Shown: in pieces, positions 62,788 to 64,000 of the stretch
Position numbering within the stretch: the stretch's first letter is position 1
Layout of the letters: every line of letters begins with the position of its first letter
Assembly (NCBI GenBank): GCA_022826805.1
Contig: JAJDUH010000036.1
Span: 1 to 64,000, forward strand
Length of the DNA stretch: 64,000 nt
From: Candidatus Poribacteria bacterium
Lineage (GTDB): Bacteria > Poribacteria > WGA-4E > WGA-3G
Direction: 5' to 3'
Program-made: the position numbers and the translations under genes
The notes under the pieces: generated by a model
Told to the model about the DNA's origin: nothing
Seen by the model: only the letters and a program-made list of their open reading frames with translations
Database searches by the model: none

Positions 62788-63825
62788 TTACTGAGAACCT
62801 GTGCTCTCTTTTTTCACTTCTGGTTTCGCAAGATTTTCCTTCAACAGTTCTGCAACTGCCTTCTTAAGAGCAGAACCATGAAGGTTCGTCTTGCGGATAA
62901 CACCCTCACCGTCAATCAGGAAGGTAGACGGAACCCCTCGCACCTGATATATGTTGCTTACCTTGCGACTTTTGTCCCAATAGTGAACCCACTCAAGATT
63001 CTTTTCTTCAATATAAGTTTCGAGCGGTTCTATTGATCTGTCAAGACTGATACCGATGACTTGGAACTTCTGATCCTTGTATTTTTCATAAGTCTTCTTA
63101 AGGTTCGGTATCTGTGCAATACACGGAGGACACCAGGTTGCCCAGAAATCGAGTAGCACGACCTGACCTCGATACTGCTGTAGCGAGAGTTCTTCACCTT
63201 TTAGATTGGTCACCTGAAAGTCGAGTGCCGGATGTCCGATCCAGTCACGAGGATTCATTCTTGCCCCGGGCGGCTTCGGTAATTCACCCTTTCGTTCAGT
63301 TCTATCCTGTTCAAGAAGCAGTTTGGCAAATTTCGCCTGAGATCGCGAACCGTACTTCGGATGATTGACTAATTTCTCGTAGGCTGCATCTGCCGCGTCG
63401 TGTTTACGCAGCTTGTCGTAAGCCAATCCCAATGCCAATAGACACCGTTCAACGTAGCGGGCAGAGGGATAGTCCTTTATGAGTTCTTCAAAGACTTTGA
63501 TACCTTCTTCGACCTGCTCAAGTTGAACTAAGGCGTTGCCGAGAAGATAGTAGACCTCATCTACCCGTTTGTGTTTTGGATGTGATGTAATAAATACTCT
63601 TGATTTCTCAACCAGTTTCTCTAAGTCTTCAGATTTGCTCCTATGCTTAAGGTCTTTGGTAATTGCCTTAATTTCTTGGTATTTATAACCAGCTTTCGCC
63701 GGAGCGGCATCGGCGAAGTTTGCGCAGAACCCTATAAGTGCAAGGCTTGTGAGAATACTGATAAAGTGAACAGAGAAATCCCTATTTTCTTTCTGTTGTG
63801 GATCTATTACATATCGGGAGAACAT
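62788..63825 (-). CDS. TlpA-like thioredoxin-fold protein with TPR-like N-terminal domain
   Basis: A 345-residue protein. Residues about 20-42 form a signal segment (ILTSLALIGFCANFADA). Residues 45-165 have TPR-like repeats (EVYYLLGNALVQLEQVEEG). From about residue 190 is an AhpC/TlpA-type redoxin: VVLLDFWATWCPPCIAQIPN with the active-site CPPC, then GVPSTFLIDGEGVI. It is likely exported, where it may reduce disulphides or feed cytochrome maturation. The exact partner is not seen. Confidence 0.87.
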   Translation of the reverse strand: MFSRYVIDPQQKENRDFSVHFISILTSLALIGFCANFADAAPAKAGYKYQEIKAITKDLKHRSKSEDLEKLVEKSRVFITSHPKHKRVDEVYYLLGNALVQLEQVEEGIKVFEELIKDYPSARYVERCLLALGLAYDKLRKHDAADAAYEKLVNHPKYGSRSQAKFAKLLLEQDRTERKGELPKPPGARMNPRDWIGHPALDFQVTNLKGEELSLQQYRGQVVLLDFWATWCPPCIAQIPNLKKTYEKYKDQKFQVIGISLDRSIEPLETYIEEKNLEWVHYWDKSRKVSNIYQVRGVPSTFLIDGEGVIRKTNLHGSALKKAVAELLKENLAKPEVKKESTGSQ

Positions 63826-63865
63826 GATATGCTACCCTTGAGCCTCGAATTTTTCATGAGACCAC

Positions 63866-64000
63866 TTAAATGGCGTTCTGATAAGAATATGCCAGTAATA
63901 GCTTAATCTCTTCCGCTTGTACCTGTTGCAAGAAACGGGTTACATCAGAATCAGAATTACCTTCGGCGGCTTCGCACCAATCGATAAGCTGATAGGCGTC
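63866..64000 (-). CDS. C-terminal end of an unidentified protein (partial)
   Basis: An open frame enters from the window edge and ends with TAA at 63866-63868, giving 44 residues. It is helical and acidic in style (DAYQLIDWCEAAEGNSDSDV then TRFLQQVQAEEIKLLLAY). No family is recognised. It lies just upstream of the thioredoxin-like gene and on the same strand. Confidence 0.55.
   Translation of the reverse strand, partial: DAYQLIDWCEAAEGNSDSDVTRFLQQVQAEEIKLLLAYSYQNAI

Overview
This window carries about 53 supportable genes, with no rRNA, tRNA, CRISPR array or recognisable transposase. The gene content suggests an uncultured environmental bacterium of the Candidatus Poribacteria type or a close relative. 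Pointers are FlgD-like and dockerin C-terminal modules, several Gfo/Idh/MocA oxidoreductases and sugar-phosphate isomerases, a PhyH dioxygenase, a galactonate-dehydratase-like enolase, a DUF2961 glycosidase, an ECF sigma factor fused to extracytoplasmic domains, and many intergenic repeats built from TCAGTTATCAGTT-like words. The assignment is inference from content; no phylogenetic marker was compared.

Layout. 1-1622: end of a secreted FlgD-module protein, a possible structured RNA, and a secreted protein with a dockerin. 1771-8254: two Gfo/Idh/MocA oxidoreductases, an FtsX/MacB-type permease and an ABC-2-type exporter (two permeases plus ATPase). 8415-12191: LamG-like secreted protein, GalU-type nucleotidyltransferase, UPF0173 metallo-hydrolase, SelA/DgaE-like PLP protein. 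12379-24764 (minus): a distinctive six-gene cluster, in transcription order a 2453-residue permease fused to a degenerate M28 peptidase, a 62-residue membrane protein, an OPT-like multi-span protein, a 346-residue unknown, a PqqD-like protein and a MacB/LolD-type ATPase. 25156-28337: XRE regulator, zinc alcohol dehydrogenase, nucleotidyltransferase, PhyH dioxygenase.

28342-40542 is a defence-rich stretch: a predicted type II restriction-modification (RM) pair, a DUF350 protein, a coupled DUF2961/large-glycosidase pair, a second RM pair whose nuclease clearly resembles EcoRV, a DUF262/DUF1524 (GmrSD-like) protein and a PD-(D/E)XK-like protein. A broken copy of the 3' end of a sugar-isomerase gene lies between the last two. 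40681-40990 and 55563-55700 hold arrays of short hairpins whose stems differ in sequence but stay self-complementary.

41097-43968: two sugar isomerases and a galactonate dehydratase. 44500-49167: a three-gene set with an ECF sigma factor fused through a membrane span to beta domains and a C-type-lectin-like domain, followed by two exported proteins with the same domains. 49223-51293: pyrimidine genes (PyrB carrying a PyrI-like zinc tail, PyrD). 51358-55559: DUF6785-like membrane protein, small membrane protein, M50 peptidase, chorismate synthase. 55934-59690: a CHAD protein split into two genes, a ROK kinase and a 559-residue unknown that may form a polyphosphate-linked group. 59786-64000: NAD-dependent epimerase, LDH2-type dehydrogenase, UgpC/MalK-type ATPase, TlpA-like thioredoxin and a partial gene.

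The strongest candidates for undescribed biology are the membrane-tethered sigma-lectin set, the giant pseudopeptidase-permease with its PqqD-containing cluster, the compensated variable-stem hairpin arrays, and the possible CHAD/ROK polyphosphate group.
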